A stretch of DNA of 64,000 nt from JAGXTF01 sp044224315 (GTDB lineage: Bacteria > Bacteroidota > Bacteroidia > NS11-12g > UBA955), in the NCBI GenBank assembly GCA_044224315.1, contig JBGAKR010000007.1, forward strand, positions 62,001-126,000. Direction: 5' to 3'. Shown piece after piece: positions 1-9,253 of the stretch; the first letter of the stretch is position 1; each line of letters begins with the position of its first letter. Below the pieces are notes generated by a model. That model searched no databases, was not told where the DNA came from, and saw nothing but the letters and a program-made list of their open reading frames with translations. A program made the position numbers and the translations under genes.

Positions 1-172
1 TTTCAATCCCCAACCAATTTTCTAAATCGGTAGCCAAGGTTACCATCTGTACCGAATCCAGACCCATGCCTGCAAAGGGCGCAGTTGCACTTACCTGGTC
101 GATTCCAACTTGAATTTCAGCGGCGATGGTTTTTTTTAACCACTCAATAATTTCTATTTCTGTAAATTTCAC
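1..172 (-). CDS. Acyl carrier protein (3' end beyond window)
   Basis: The reverse strand reads a small acidic protein that carries the phosphopantetheine attachment motif GLDSVQM, whose Ser would be modified. This is the acyl carrier protein (PP-binding) family. Only about 57 residues are inside the window, with no stop. The start is GTG at 172-170, overlapping the TGA stop of the upstream ligase gene (GTGA), which implies translational coupling. The neighbour activates a fatty acid as acyl-AMP, so this ACP is probably its direct acceptor in a dedicated lipid or polyketide/peptide pathway. The product cannot be inferred because the rest of the cluster lies outside the window. Confidence 0.85.
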   Translation of the reverse strand, partial: MKFTEIEIIEWLKKTIAAEIQVGIDQVSATAPFAGMGLDSVQMVTLATDLENWLGIE

Positions 173-1866
173 GATGTTTGTTTTTGTTTTAATTGATATA
201 TAATATCCGGTTTGTGCATTAAATTACCGTAGTATTCTTTATTCTTATTCCGTTGTATTTTTCCACTGCTGGTTTTAAATATGTGGCCACGTGGTACAAG
301 TATAATATCGTGCAGAGATATCTCATGCTCAATAAAAACATGTTTTAAAATACGGGAAGTAAATTCAGAATAGGGGGTATTATTATCGAAAAAATGGGCA
401 CTAGTTTCAATCAATACAATCACTTTTTCTGTTTGGTTTTCTAAAACCGAAAATACGGCACATGAACCTGGTAATAATTCGGGATTAGCCTCCAGAATAG
501 TGGCCTCTATGTCATGCGGATAGTGGTTTTTACCATTCAAAATGATAAGGTCTTTTAAACGGCCCGTAATAAATAATTCATCCTTAAAAATAAGTCCTAA
601 ATCACCGGTTTTTAAATAGGTTTCATCGTTGTTAAATGAAATTGCATTGGCTATGGGATTGTTCCAATAACCTTTACTCACACCCGGACCGCTTACCCAA
701 ATTTCTCCAATTTCATTGGCCGCGCATGGCTGCATTGTATCGGGGTTTATAATTTTTACATGGGTATTGTCTATAATCCTTCCGCTGCTGCATAGTTCCA
801 TTCCGTTTGGGTCTGGCAAAAAAATGTTGTTTTTATACGCATCTGGATTAATAGAAATTTGAAGTGGTTCTGTGCCAAGGGTTGTGGCTGAAATGGCCAA
901 CGTTGCTTCGGCCAATCCATAGCAAGCCATAAATTGGCTGGGTTTAAATCCAGCATCTGCAAAGTATTGGGCAAATCTTTTCAGCGTTGAAGTTTTAACG
1001 GGCTCAGATCCGTTATATAGGGTTTTTAAGGTACTTAAATTAAAAGAAGTAATTTGATCTTGGGGTATTTTTCGAATCGCATAATCAAAACAAAAATTGG
1101 GTCCTCCGCTATATGTGGCTTTGTACTTGGATATGGCCTCAAACCAAAGTGCCGGATTTTGAACAAATTGGGCCGGACTTAGAATTATACACCTGAATCC
1201 TGTAAAAATTGGCTGCAGAACTCCGTCTAACATTCCCATATCATGGAAATGAGGAAGCCAGGTTACGGAAACCGATTCGGTATTATTGTTAAATATTTTG
1301 CAAATAGCGGTTAAATTGGAATTCAGATTTTCATAAGTAATCATTACCCCCTTAGGATTGCCGGTTGAGCCGGAAGTGTACTGAATGAAAGCCACATCCG
1401 AGGCTCGTGTTTTGCTAGTACTAACCAATGCCAGGGGCGAATGAATCAGGGTTTCAAAAATCAACCATTGCAGGTTGAGTGATTTTAACTGCGGAAATCG
1501 GTTGTGCAGCCTTTTATATTCTGTTTCGGTCGTTAAAACATATTGGCAATCTGCATTTTGCGCAATGGCTTCCAGTCGTTTTAAATGCGGTAACCGCTTG
1601 GGCAGGGCACATGGAACAAAAGTATTCCCCGAAAGCATAGAACCTAAACTTGCAACTATAAAATCAAATCCTTGTGGAAATAAAAATAGTATGGGTGATT
1701 GAATTTTAATTTGATCCAGCCCTGTGGCAATGCGGCAGGATAAATGATATAGCTGCTCAAAAGTAAGATTGTCTTCTTCCATGCCCGCATTTAATATACG
1801 TGTAAAACATACCGAATCCGGCTGTTTTTCTGCATGAAATTTTATTTTATCCAGTATGGTTTCCAT
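169..1866 (-). CDS. Fatty acyl-AMP ligase (FAAL-type AMP-dependent synthetase)
   Basis: A 565-residue adenylate-forming enzyme. It has the P-loop-like motif YTSGSTGNPKG near residue 163, the HFHDMGM motif typical of FAAL/long-chain acyl ligases near 206, YGLAEAT near 318, TGDLG near 425, GRLKDLIILNG in the hinge, and the C-terminal catalytic lysine region SSGKIQRN. FAALs make acyl-adenylates and pass the acyl chain to an ACP rather than to CoA. The overlapping ACP gene directly downstream fits that role. The start ATG at 1866 gives a normal N-terminus. An acyl-CoA ligase is the alternative, but the HFHDMG and GGPNFCFDYA segments and the ACP partner favour FAAL. Confidence 0.88.
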   Translation of the reverse strand: METILDKIKFHAEKQPDSVCFTRILNAGMEEDNLTFEQLYHLSCRIATGLDQIKIQSPILFLFPQGFDFIVASLGSMLSGNTFVPCALPKRLPHLKRLEAIAQNADCQYVLTTETEYKRLHNRFPQLKSLNLQWLIFETLIHSPLALVSTSKTRASDVAFIQYTSGSTGNPKGVMITYENLNSNLTAICKIFNNNTESVSVTWLPHFHDMGMLDGVLQPIFTGFRCIILSPAQFVQNPALWFEAISKYKATYSGGPNFCFDYAIRKIPQDQITSFNLSTLKTLYNGSEPVKTSTLKRFAQYFADAGFKPSQFMACYGLAEATLAISATTLGTEPLQISINPDAYKNNIFLPDPNGMELCSSGRIIDNTHVKIINPDTMQPCAANEIGEIWVSGPGVSKGYWNNPIANAISFNNDETYLKTGDLGLIFKDELFITGRLKDLIILNGKNHYPHDIEATILEANPELLPGSCAVFSVLENQTEKVIVLIETSAHFFDNNTPYSEFTSRILKHVFIEHEISLHDIILVPRGHIFKTSSGKIQRNKNKEYYGNLMHKPDIIYQLKQKQTS

Positions 1867-2398
1867 CTATACTGAATAAGGTAGTGCAAGGAAATTCACT
1901 GTGGCAGCAGTTTAAGTTTTCAAGATTTGTAGGATTTAAATAATTAATTCTCGCCTAAAAATAGATGATTTGCAATCATTAATTTAAAGGTAGATAAATT
2001 GGTATTATCTAAATTATTACAAACTTTGCAATTTGCAAAAATAGCTAAATTCTTTACAAAACCGAATATATGTTAAACGAAATTACAGAAGCCGTTGATT
2101 TACAGTGAAATAAAATTGAAATAGAATAATTAAAAAGTACACATTTATCCCTTTATTAAATTTGGTTAAACAAATATCTGTTTGTCTCTTAGATTAGTGT
2201 TGGAAATGTGCAGTTTATCGCATGTTCCGGCATTATATCAAATTGAAAAATAGGATGATATTTTATTCAGAAAAATCATCCTTAAATATTGAATGAAATC
2301 AATTTACCAATAAGCCGGGAATAAGGTAAAGGCAGTATGCTTACTAATTTCAAACAGGTTAATAAATCCTGAACAGAAGCCGTTCATGCAAATGGGAA
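1867..2398. other. Intergenic region, no gene seen
   Basis: This AT-rich 532-bp stretch lies upstream of the ligase gene and downstream of the gene at 2399-2893. I see no convincing coding frame. It contains a perfect palindrome, TTTGCAA-T-TTGCAAA, at 2025-2039, which could be an operator or chance in AT-rich DNA. It should also hold the promoter of the ligase operon, but no clear TAnnTTTG box could be assigned. Confidence 0.5.
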
Positions 2399-2893
2399 TT
2401 ATGGCTGGTTGGTATTGGTATTGGGTACATTGCCGTTTCGGGGGCCCCCATTAAAAAATTGGTGTAAATCTGAATATACTACGGTAGTACCCGGAACATT
2501 TTCGTGACTTTGGAATTTTATATAATTATAAAATGTAAGGGCAGCATGGTAATTGTCCCAGTCAAATGCGGTTTGGGTATCATCCAGCATTTCATTAATG
2601 ATATTAAACCTACGCAGCCGGGTATCAATTTCGGTACGGGCAATATAATCGTTTTCAAATTCAGCCTGATTCATTACAGGCGGAGCCAGACTTGGGTTTG
2701 ATATAAGATAGTCTTTTACTTTATTTATGAAGAGCTTGTTCGTTTCGTTCACACAACCGTATTGCCTGCGTTCGTCGGGCGTTAGGTTTACCACTTTGCC
2801 GGCCAAAATGGTTTCAATGGAGGTGAGCGCTGCATCTAGCCCGGCCCAATCGCGGGCATTAAATTGGTTGGTGATTAAATCATTGAATGCCAT
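2399..2893 (-). CDS. Hypothetical protein, 164 aa
   Basis: An intact frame with an ATG start encoding a soluble, mostly helical-looking protein without signal peptide or membrane segment. The C-terminal 15 residues are Asn/Pro/Thr/Gly-rich and look disordered. I do not recognise the family. It stands alone on its strand between two long intergenic regions, so context gives no clue. Codon use resembles its neighbours, so I treat it as a real gene of unknown function. Confidence 0.65.
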   Translation of the reverse strand: MAFNDLITNQFNARDWAGLDAALTSIETILAGKVVNLTPDERRQYGCVNETNKLFINKVKDYLISNPSLAPPVMNQAEFENDYIARTEIDTRLRRFNIINEMLDDTQTAFDWDNYHAALTFYNYIKFQSHENVPGTTVVYSDLHQFFNGGPRNGNVPNTNTNQP

Positions 2894-3051
2894 AGATGTA
2901 TGTTATTAAGTAGGGCAATAATCAACCTTCATTTTAAAACCTGGCCGAAAGAAATTACGAATTGATTGTAGTAAATTACCTCTACAATTAGGTAGAAAAC
3001 TGAATTTGCCATGTAGTATAGTTCTATGAAGGGTTAAATGAATGAATTCAA

Positions 3052-3786
3052 GGGGTTCTGAACCGGGCAAATAGGGTGAAGGATGCCTTTTAAGCGGTTT
3101 ATTACCTCTATCATTGGTGATTGTACCGCACTCAACCGGTTGGTTAATGCATAGACGGAATAAAATACCTTACTCATTGGATTGATTACCCCACAAACGG
3201 GGTATTGTACCCCATTCACGGGGTTCCGAACCCCATTCGTCGGGTAGATTACCCCATTAACGGGGTATTGTACCGCATTCACGGGGTTCCGAACCCCATT
3301 CGTCGGGTATACAACCCCATTCACGAGGTATTGTATCACATTCACGGGGTTCCGAAGCCCATTCGTCGGGTAGACAACCTCACTAACGGGGTATTATACC
3401 GCATTCACGGGGTTCCGAACCCCATTCGTCGGGTAGACAACCTTACTAACGGGGTATTGTACCCCATTCACGGGGTTCCTAACCCCATTCGTCGGGTAGA
3501 CAACCTCACTAACGGGGTATATTACCGTATTCACGGGGTTCCGAATCCCATTTGTCGGGTAGACAACCCCACTAACGGGGTATATTACCGTATTCACGGG
3601 GTTCCGAACCCCATTCGTCGGGTGGATTGCCCCAATAATGGGGTAGCCTGGTGCATTAAAGGAGTGGTTTAGCTCATAAACTTGACATTAAAGGAATTAA
3701 TTGGGGCTTAGAACCTAGTTCCGACGGTATAAAATCTAATTCAACGGGCAGATTGGTAGACTAATGGACTTCCGAAAGACAAAAAT
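3052..3786. repeat. Phased 21-bp palindromic tandem repeat array (~35 units)
   Basis: From 3052 to about 3786 the sequence divides into contiguous 21-bp units with no indel. Units cycle through three types, giving a 63-bp higher-order repeat: type A GGGGTATTGTACCCC, type B GGGGTTCCGAACCCC and type C CGGGTAGATTACCCC, each followed by a 6-nt ATTCAC-like spacer. Every core is an imperfect inverted repeat. The central units (3199-3639) are well conserved. Outer units (3052-3198 and 3640-3786) are strongly decayed but keep the exact phase. Because 21 is a multiple of three, both strands have long open frames made of 7-residue repeats, but the minus frame is broken by a stop at 3394-3396 and neither has a plausible start. 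I call it non-coding. Confidence 0.85.
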
Positions 3787-4061
3787 CCTTGTTCCTATTG
3801 CTTCAAAAGGAAAGAATACTGCATTTAAGGGGTATATTTCTGCCTCACCTGAGCTATCAATACTTCATGCGGGAGGTTTGATTGGAAAATTGGGCTAAGT
3901 TATCTAGTAAATTATATGCTGCAGCTGCATATATATTAGAATGTTATGGTATTTTGGAATCAAAACCCTAGTTTTGGCTTGGGTATCCCTAAATATAGGG
4001 AGGTGATTTTGACTAAATCCGGCTAAATTAGTAACTTGTTGCAGGGTATTACTTTGCAACT
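3787..4061. other. Hairpin-rich intergenic region before the 4062 operon
   Basis: No gene is visible. There are three inverted repeats: TATATGC/GCATATA at 3913-3933 (7-nt loop), CAAAAC-CCTA-GTTTTG at 3961-3976, and TCCCTA-AATA-TAGGGA at 3986-4001. None is followed by a T-run, so they do not look like intrinsic terminators. They lie 60-150 bp upstream of the first operon gene and may be regulatory. A weak promoter-like box, TTACTTTG (one mismatch to TAnnTTTG), sits at 4049-4056, five bases before the ATG. Confidence 0.5.
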
Positions 4062-4532
4062 ATGAAATACAAATTAGCAATCACAATTCTTGGCTTTTTC
4101 ATGCTTCTTGGAATAGCCGCCTTCACAAAAAGTTCAAAACATACCGCTGACTGCGTTACTGTTGAAAACAAACGAAGCGATGGACAGATTCATGTGCACC
4201 GCCACCAATGGGTTTCGTCTGGGGTCGACGTTACCGTTCCAGAAACCGGACGTTACCTTGTGTATGCAAGTACACCAGTAAATTATTTATTGGCCACAGA
4301 TTGGGCGTTGGGCAGGGTAATTAATAAAACGAATAATAAGGTACTCGCAGGTTTCCATATTGGCACAGGGCCAGCCGATATGTCTGGTCATGTAACTTTT
4401 ACGGTCGAATTAAAAAAGGGAGATTTGCTCAGTTCTGAATTGATGCTTGAAAACCAGGGAAGTCCAACCAATAACTGGACTGTAGGGCACCAATCAACAG
4501 ATGTCATTTTGGGAATTGTTAAAATTAATTAA
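4062..4532 (+). CDS. Exported hypothetical protein, 156 aa
   Basis: The protein starts with a hydrophobic signal segment (about residues 4-21), followed by a mature part of roughly 130 residues rich in beta-prone stretches. The mature part contains GRYLVYAS and ELKKGDLL segments, faintly reminiscent of the C1q/TNF-like jelly-roll fold; this is only an inference from spacing. It is the first of five genes on the plus strand with short gaps (12, 32, overlap, 20 bp) ending in a two-component pair. It is therefore probably co-transcribed with them and may belong to the envelope process they sense. Function unknown. Confidence 0.7.
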   Translation: MKYKLAITILGFFMLLGIAAFTKSSKHTADCVTVENKRSDGQIHVHRHQWVSSGVDVTVPETGRYLVYASTPVNYLLATDWALGRVINKTNNKVLAGFHIGTGPADMSGHVTFTVELKKGDLLSSELMLENQGSPTNNWTVGHQSTDVILGIVKIN

Positions 4533-4544
4533 AAAAATACAAAT

Positions 4545-5633
4545 ATGAAAAAACTATCAATTATTATTTGCATTCTTTTCGCCGGAAATGCTTATAGCCA
4601 AAGGTTGAAAACTGAGTTAAAACCAACCCTACAACCAAATATCAAAATGAATTTGAAAGGTATATCGAAGACCGCTGCTGATTCAATAAGAAAGAATCAA
4701 GAAAAAAAGCGAATTGCTGAAACAGATTACTACTCAGAGTATAGTGAATTGTTGTTTGGTGCTGCTGAAAATAATGCCTGGATTGAATTGGATAAAGGCA
4801 AGCAAATTCTTAATTTTTCAGTGGCGAGATATGGTAAAATGTCTAAATATGGATTTGGAAATATTACCGGTAATTTATCAAATACCAATACTCCACTTTT
4901 TGCAAACGGTAATTTTAAACCCAGGGATTATACCCTGCAATTTAATTATAACTTACCATTTAAAAAGTCAAAATATGTAGCTAGCACCAGAGATGGTAGA
5001 ATTTTAGAGCCAATAAAAGTCACAAAAATAAACTTGTTCTGGATAAATGTTCAACCTGAATTTGCTCATAATTCTTACGATTTTATAACCCCCGAGAACT
5101 TCAGTACATTTAAGGTACAACAGAAAACATTTCAGGATTTTAATGGTTCTTTCAGTATAAACGGTTTTTCAAAATGGAATGATAGTTTTAGCGAATATTT
5201 GCCAGACTGGGGTAAGCTCCGCAAATGGAGACCCGCCTATTTTTTCTTTAATGCCGGTGTACAATACAAGAGGGTCACAAATGCAGGTGATCTCGATCAA
5301 TGGGATATTGAAACCAGGCAATCCTATACCGATGTGCCTGCCAATGAAACAAGAAGTAAAACCTCAACATCCAAAGCCTTTGCCGGAAATATTGAATCTA
5401 CCAGATCTTTAGTTTGCAATGCGCAATTGGCCGTCGGTTTTAGAAATAATACGTTCATCGATTGCCGGTATTACCAGGAATTTGTATATGCCAACTCTCA
5501 GAACATAACCATTTCATATGGAGGTGTATTCAGAGACAGCAATAAGAAGGTTAAAACCGTGGCTGGCTTGTACGTGAAGTTTAGTAATACCAACAATCCG
5601 GTAATAGGCATCACAACCAAAAAACCATTTTGA
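4545..5633 (+). CDS. Exported hypothetical protein, 362 aa
   Basis: It has a classical signal peptide ending near the AYSQ site (about residue 19), then a charged helical stretch and a long beta-rich part with many aromatic residues, fitting a periplasmic or outer-membrane protein. No recognised domain. It begins 12 bp after the preceding gene and is followed 32 bp later by a lipoprotein gene, so it sits inside the 4062-9122 operon. The last residues do not form a T9SS sorting domain. Confidence 0.7.
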   Translation: MKKLSIIICILFAGNAYSQRLKTELKPTLQPNIKMNLKGISKTAADSIRKNQEKKRIAETDYYSEYSELLFGAAENNAWIELDKGKQILNFSVARYGKMSKYGFGNITGNLSNTNTPLFANGNFKPRDYTLQFNYNLPFKKSKYVASTRDGRILEPIKVTKINLFWINVQPEFAHNSYDFITPENFSTFKVQQKTFQDFNGSFSINGFSKWNDSFSEYLPDWGKLRKWRPAYFFFNAGVQYKRVTNAGDLDQWDIETRQSYTDVPANETRSKTSTSKAFAGNIESTRSLVCNAQLAVGFRNNTFIDCRYYQEFVYANSQNITISYGGVFRDSNKKVKTVAGLYVKFSNTNNPVIGITTKKPF

Positions 5634-5665
5634 TAAATTAAAATAAATCATTTAATTGCATAAAT

Positions 5666-6664
5666 ATGAAAAAAATTAGTATTGCAATAGTATTTGTCTT
5701 CATTTTTGTTATAGGCTGTGGTGTTGACCAGCATATGGATGAAGGTAGAGAGAGTAAAATTCATGATAAAATGAGGCAAATGGCAATATCGAAGCCTCAA
5801 AAATTGAAAATCATTGCAGACACAATTAAAAAATCTGTATATTATGGATTTTCTGAACCAGATACAGTTAAATATAAAAATAGTGAAATAAATGAATCCA
5901 ATAAAAAGCTGTTTGCACATTTGGCTTCTGATTTTTATTATTCCGCTACTGCCATAAATAATACTTCAGAAAACACAATATTTACAGAGCAGTTTGAAAC
6001 AGTAAACCCATTCTCAAGTTATATTGCTGCGAGTTTATTACCAAGTGATCATCCTGAAAAATGGCTAAATCAAAATTGGATGCTTACACCATTGCCACTG
6101 GAAAGAAATCCCAAAATATTTTTTGGTCCAGTAGCGATAAATTTTAATAATTTTATCCAAATAGATGAAAATACTGAAGATCTTTCAATAATTAATTATT
6201 TATATGGAACATCCTCAACTCCACCGGTAAAATCAGGCCACGTGCTCATTAAAAAAGGTACATATCCACCACCTAAAAGTAATGGGTTTTTAGACCCATT
6301 TAAAACTGTATTAGGTAATAATAAAACTATAGTTGAAAGCCATATTGTTCAAAAATATGAATTGGAACAAATAGATAATAATGCAAAAATTACAATCACT
6401 TTTAAGAATATTAATGATAAGCCTTTAGGTGTGAATTCAAATCTGCAAGATGGGAATAACGAATTAATACAATTGGTTGAATTAGATGGAACATCTGCTA
6501 CCACTACAATTGAAACTACAATACCCAATTATTTTTTAACTGAGAATCGACGTGTAATTATAGTGGGAAGTTTTTTGAGTAACACAAAAGAATTTAAAGA
6601 TAAATTTGGCTTTACCAATGATTATATAGGTTGGAAATGGCTGAGATTTAAATGGGGCGAATGA
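5666..6664 (+). CDS. Lipoprotein of unknown function, 332 aa
   Basis: The N-terminus has a hydrophobic segment ending in the lipobox VIGC near residue 18, predicting lipid anchoring after signal peptidase II cleavage. The mature protein has no recognised domain; the second half contains beta-prone segments. Its TGA stop overlaps the ATG of the histidine kinase gene (ATGA at 6661-6664), so the two are translationally coupled. It may be an accessory or input component for that kinase, which is inferred from gene order only. The local sequence is more AT-rich than the surrounding housekeeping genes. Confidence 0.72.
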   Translation: MKKISIAIVFVFIFVIGCGVDQHMDEGRESKIHDKMRQMAISKPQKLKIIADTIKKSVYYGFSEPDTVKYKNSEINESNKKLFAHLASDFYYSATAINNTSENTIFTEQFETVNPFSSYIAASLLPSDHPEKWLNQNWMLTPLPLERNPKIFFGPVAINFNNFIQIDENTEDLSIINYLYGTSSTPPVKSGHVLIKKGTYPPPKSNGFLDPFKTVLGNNKTIVESHIVQKYELEQIDNNAKITITFKNINDKPLGVNSNLQDGNNELIQLVELDGTSATTTIETTIPNYFLTENRRVIIVGSFLSNTKEFKDKFGFTNDYIGWKWLRFKWGE

Positions 6665-8469
6665 TCCGGTTTTCCTTTAACATATTATGCACGGCAATCT
6701 TTCTGACCCTTGGATGTCAATCCGATTCAAGGGTCAGAGAGAAAGCCGATAGGGCATTGCTGGATATTGATTCTTTACAGGATTATCTGATTATCACGCC
6801 TTCAAGGGCTTTGGCACTATTGGATTCAGTAGCCCATGTTTATGCAAAGGATGACGAGACCCTCCAGAATATTTATAGGCGGAAAGGCAATATTTATGTT
6901 GATTTAAATCTGCACGAAAAAGGAATTGATTTTTATAATCGAAGTATTTTACTATCAGAAAAACGAAAAGATACAATAGCCACTGCAAGTACATTGGCAA
7001 ACATGGGGGCAGTTTACTCTGAAATGGAAATGCATGACAAAGCAATAAAATATTTTAAGAACGCTTTGGATTTATACAGGAAGGAAAAATATTATTTGGG
7101 CATTGCCGATCAATATTACAATCTTGCTGAGAAATTTGCCCAAAAACCAGATTTTGATTCTGCGATGATGTATGCCAATGAGGCAATTCATTATAAAAAT
7201 TTGTGTAAGGAGGAGTATAAATCGGATTTACCCTATTTTTATGTATTAAAATTAAAACTGCTTTACAATGCTAACAAACTTGATTCTGGCAGTCAAGATA
7301 TTGAGGTTATACAGAAAATAGTCAAGTCTTCTCAGAAACCTTATCTGTTATGTCTCTTTAATGCGATTAACTATAAACAATGTTCTGGATGTTTGGCCAA
7401 TTCTATCCGATATTATTATCAATTAAGTTCGGCAGAAGAAAAATTGGAATGTGCGGAATATTTGGGTAATATATTTCAAACCTTGCACAAGCCCGACAGC
7501 GTGATTCATTACCAGGCTGAAATACTCAAATATAAAGATTCGGTAAACAATGCCCGCAACTTTTTAGCATTGAATAAAGGAGATATAGTTTATCAGTTAA
7601 TATCCAACCGCGAAAATAAAATATTAAAAATTGAAAACAGGGATAAGATGTATGGGCTGGTAGCACTTGCCCTGGGCTTTGCTGGATTGGGCCTTATATT
7701 GTTTCTGTATAGAAAAAATGCGAAGCAACAACAGAAGGTAGCACAACAATTAATTAAAGAAAAGAACAGTGAAATTGTACAGCTTTTGCAAAACCAGGAA
7801 CTCGAAACATTCGATGCAGCCATGAAAGGGCAGGAGGAGGAACGCACGCGTATAGCACGCGAATTGCACGATCGGCTGGGCTCTTTGTTGAGTATTGCCA
7901 AACTCAATTTTAGCACCCTGCAGCAGGATATAAAACAATTGGAAGTAAAAAACCAGGAGAATTATGTGCAGGTAAATTCAATACTAAATGAAGCAATGGA
8001 TGAGGTGCGACGCATTTCGCACGATTTGTATGCAGGCTCAGTGGTGAATTTTGGACTGGTTACCGCTTTGCATCAATTGGCCAATGCTGTGGCAGCTGCC
8101 AATAAAATACAGGTGGTTTTTCAGCATCATTCAGTTCCGATAACTCTAGGGCACACGATACAGATTGAATTATATAGAGTAGTGCAGGAATTATTGCAAA
8201 ACAGTTTGAAATACGCCAGTGCCAAACGCATTGATATTTTCCTTAGCGGAGAAGATGATAAATTGCGTCTGAATTACGAAGATGATGGCAATGGTTTTGA
8301 TACTGCAGCAGATGATTATAAGCATGGATTGGGATACCGCAATATTGAAGCACGCATGAAAAAAATTAACGGTGTTTGGAAAGCCGAATCAGCCATAGGT
8401 AAGGGAATGCTGTTTTGGGCCGAAATAGATATGACGCTGCTGGGTGCAAATCAAAATGCGGAGAATTAA
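6661..8469 (+). CDS. TPR-containing sensor histidine kinase (HisKA_3 family)
   Basis: About 602 aa. The N-terminus ends in the lipobox-like LTLGC, followed by a long tetratricopeptide-repeat region (about residues 25-310), one membrane helix at about 330-350, a coiled coil, the HisKA_3 phosphoacceptor motif RELHDRLG with His403, and a HATPase domain (ELLQNSLKYA, DDGNGFD, GLGYRNIEARM). The architecture suggests a periplasmic TPR sensor and a cytoplasmic kinase. I chose ATG 6661 because it overlaps the upstream stop; an in-frame ATG at 6652 is possible. The response regulator follows 20 bp downstream, so they form one two-component system. The signal sensed is unknown. Confidence 0.9.
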   Translation: MIRFSFNILCTAIFLTLGCQSDSRVREKADRALLDIDSLQDYLIITPSRALALLDSVAHVYAKDDETLQNIYRRKGNIYVDLNLHEKGIDFYNRSILLSEKRKDTIATASTLANMGAVYSEMEMHDKAIKYFKNALDLYRKEKYYLGIADQYYNLAEKFAQKPDFDSAMMYANEAIHYKNLCKEEYKSDLPYFYVLKLKLLYNANKLDSGSQDIEVIQKIVKSSQKPYLLCLFNAINYKQCSGCLANSIRYYYQLSSAEEKLECAEYLGNIFQTLHKPDSVIHYQAEILKYKDSVNNARNFLALNKGDIVYQLISNRENKILKIENRDKMYGLVALALGFAGLGLILFLYRKNAKQQQKVAQQLIKEKNSEIVQLLQNQELETFDAAMKGQEEERTRIARELHDRLGSLLSIAKLNFSTLQQDIKQLEVKNQENYVQVNSILNEAMDEVRRISHDLYAGSVVNFGLVTALHQLANAVAAANKIQVVFQHHSVPITLGHTIQIELYRVVQELLQNSLKYASAKRIDIFLSGEDDKLRLNYEDDGNGFDTAADDYKHGLGYRNIEARMKKINGVWKAESAIGKGMLFWAEIDMTLLGANQNAEN

Positions 8470-8489
8470 AAAGTAATTGAATAAAATAA

Positions 8490-9122
8490 ATGAGCAAAGC
8501 GGTAAGCATATTTTTAACAGACGATCATAGAATGATGAATGAGGGTTTGCGGCAAATTATTGAATCGCGCCCCCAATACCAGGTGCAAAAGGTGTTTAGC
8601 AATGCAGAGGATACCCTGGAAGCCCTGCATTTTGGTCAGCCTGATGTGCTGATAACCGATATCAATATGCCGGGTATGGGTGGTTTGGAATTGGCGGCCA
8701 AGGTGAAACAACAGTACCCCCATGTACGGGTTTTGATTTTGAGCATGCACCAGGAAAGTTCGTACATCAAAAAAGCCATTCAAATGGCTAAAGTAAATGG
8801 GTATTTATTAAAAGACAGCCGGGCGGATGAAGTGTTTGATGCCATCGACGCACTGATGCAGGGCAGTAAATACATATCGCCCAAAGCCGCATCTGCATTG
8901 CTGGAAACCAGGGATGAAGAAGAACCTGAGTTAAGTCCGCGAGAGGTGGATGTATTGCGCGAAGTGGCCAAAGGGAAAACCACCCGAGATATTGCCGATA
9001 CCCTGCATTTGAGCACCCATACCATTGATACCTACCGCAAAAATTTATTGGTAAAAAGCAATTGCAGCAACACCGCTGAGTTGATTGTGTGGGGTGTGGG
9101 AAAAGGCTACATTGGGAATTGA
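8490..9122 (+). CDS. NarL/FixJ-family response regulator
   Basis: 210 aa. The receiver domain has the acidic pair D11/D12, the phosphoacceptor D57 in DVLITDINMPGMGG, and the conserved Lys in YLLKD. The C-terminal LuxR-type helix-turn-helix (about residues 148-205) has LSPREVDVLREVAKGKTTRD followed by STHTIDTYRKNLL. It is the last gene of the 4062-9122 operon and the cognate partner of the upstream kinase. It is presumably a DNA-binding transcription factor that dimerises on phosphorylation. Target genes are unknown; the palindromes upstream of 4062 are obvious candidates. Confidence 0.95.
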   Translation: MSKAVSIFLTDDHRMMNEGLRQIIESRPQYQVQKVFSNAEDTLEALHFGQPDVLITDINMPGMGGLELAAKVKQQYPHVRVLILSMHQESSYIKKAIQMAKVNGYLLKDSRADEVFDAIDALMQGSKYISPKAASALLETRDEEEPELSPREVDVLREVAKGKTTRDIADTLHLSTHTIDTYRKNLLVKSNCSNTAELIVWGVGKGYIGN

Positions 9123-9253
9123 AAAGAATTTAACAAGTATAATTTATTTTGACAAAGTAGCACAAAATGAAAACCTACTCGTCATTCTTTTAGCAAATCG
9201 CAAAATTGCACTGGATAGTGTGATTTTGCATGGAGTCGCTAAAAGGGTTTAAT

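Noticed and set aside
3034..3672. Long repetitive open frames on both strands of the 21-bp array
   Set aside because: They arise because 21 is divisible by three and the units lack stops. There is no ribosome binding site or sensible start, the minus frame is interrupted at 3394, and substitutions change the amino acids freely on both strands.
3052..3786. CRISPR array
   Set aside because: Units are contiguous and similar throughout, with no unique spacers and no cas genes anywhere in the window.
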